NCBI RefSeq assembly: GCF_027942865.1
Contig: NC_134509.1
Coordinates: 4,551,754-4,615,753 of the forward strand
Source of the DNA: Odontesthes bonariensis
Taxonomy: Eukaryota > Chordata > Actinopteri > Atheriniformes > Atherinopsidae
Direction of reading: 5' to 3'
DNA length: 64,000 bases
The position numbers and the translations under genes were made by a program. Shown here piece by piece: positions 63,063 through 64,000 of the stretch; the first letter of the stretch is position 1; every line of letters starts with the position of its first letter. The notes under the pieces are model-generated. The model made no database searches. It worked only from the letters and a program-made list of their open reading frames with translations, and was not told the DNA's origin.

Positions 63063-64000
63063 GTGCGCCTCACTGTCACAAAAGTGCGTGTTTTACTACT
63101 TTCCTCATTTTCATGTCATTTAAAAGTAAGCACATTTTATAGACTCACTTTTCATTTTCAGAAATGATGAGTTATTGCAATTGTTTGTTTGTTTTATGAT
63201 TAAATAATTCCATGAAAAATAATTTAGAATTATTTCTTTTATCTCAACTTTCTAAGAGGAGAATCAGTCTGGAAATGTTCCTGAATACGACTCAAGATTT
63301 GCAGGCCTGATAAAACTCACTAAAGATGGAGACAGAAACCTTTTATTTTGGGTTTTTAGTATACTTTTTATTCTAAAAGGTGACAGCAATATCAAGCTAC
63401 AAACACAAGGGGGGACTGTGACATTTTCATTGCTAAAAGTCTTCTGTAAATATTGGAATATGACATGACTACTGGGAGTATTTGGTGTGTTTTTCATGTG
63501 TGTAGGAAAGCCGACCTTCGGGGTGTGGCACTGCTGATGAGTCTGAGGTGGAAATATGACCCAAAGCTCAAACATGGCCATGATAAAAAGTATTAAATCC
63601 ACCAATGTGTCAGAGTGAGTTCATGTCTTCTTTTTTTGCGGACACATTTTTTTTTGCTGACACATTTCTGTCTGCAGAGGGTATTTAGACATGAGTTAAC
63701 ACACACATCCCAAACAAGGCTATGGGCCTACCTGCATACCTGTGCCATCCACCAATGAGCTGTTGCTTTAATTCCCTACCATATATGGTTAAAAAAGGAG
63801 CAGAGGGAGTCAGAAATAGAAGATTTCCTGAAGGAGAAAAAGTTCGAGAGCAGAGAATTGGAGTAAGGCGGGGTCTATTGTTTCTTTTGCGTGGTGTTAA
63901 CTTTCTTTGCGAGCCCTGTCATTAGCCTGGGCCCCCAGTTCCCGTGCTGTTTCACGTTTGTCACACATCAAAGATGAGCTGATAGAAATGAAGGGGGCAG
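63063..64000. other. Right flank, nothing recognised
   Basis: No exon, RNA gene or known repeat could be supported. Short open frames here have no recognisable domain. Confidence 0.5.

Overview
The window is teleost fish DNA, probably percomorph-like; the species call is an inference. The evidence is vertebrate split genes with GT-AG introns, long CA/GATA microsatellites, and fish-type transposons: L2/Maui-like and L1/Tx1-like LINEs, Rex3-like RTE tails, many hAT and Harbinger elements with target-site duplications, and palindromic TTAA elements. No prokaryotic feature was seen.

Layout, left to right. (1) 1.8-4.5 kb, minus strand: the 5' half of the intraflagellar-transport TPR gene ift56/ttc26, which runs off the left edge. 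A tRNA-Arg(CCT) gene lies upstream on the plus strand at 5.1 kb. (2) 5.2-9.9 kb: gene-free DNA with retroposon tails, a SINE, hAT elements and a relic of a lectin 3' UTR. (3) 9.9-20.8 kb, plus strand: three tandem, intronless 237-codon genes, each encoding two C-type lectin-like domains (CTLDs). They are separated by a broken L2 LINE (itself split by a Harbinger element that holds an RTE tail) and by a 1.76-kb hAT element. (4) 23.5-32.8 kb, minus strand: complete slc25a38 (mitochondrial glycine carrier), 7 coding exons, 308 aa. (5) 35.0-61.5 kb, minus strand: complete non-muscle myosin heavy chain myh9, reconstructed here as 41 coding exons giving an open 1953-residue protein, plus a probable non-coding first exon near 61.4 kb. 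(6) 61.7-64.0 kb: a hAT-like insertion holding an L2-like fragment, then featureless flank.

The three single-copy genes are unrelated housekeeping genes (ciliary transport, mitochondrial import of glycine for heme synthesis, cytoplasmic actomyosin). The most unusual part is the lectin array. Between copies the second domain and the UTRs are nearly identical, while the first domain carries clustered substitutions that are almost all amino-acid-changing. The second notable theme is long-hairpin TTAA transposons: one upstream of the last two slc25a38 exons and two in myh9 introns, where they would be transcribed as long intramolecular duplexes.

Exon boundaries were placed by eye from splice signals, reading phase and remembered vertebrate protein families. 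No alignment or database search was run.
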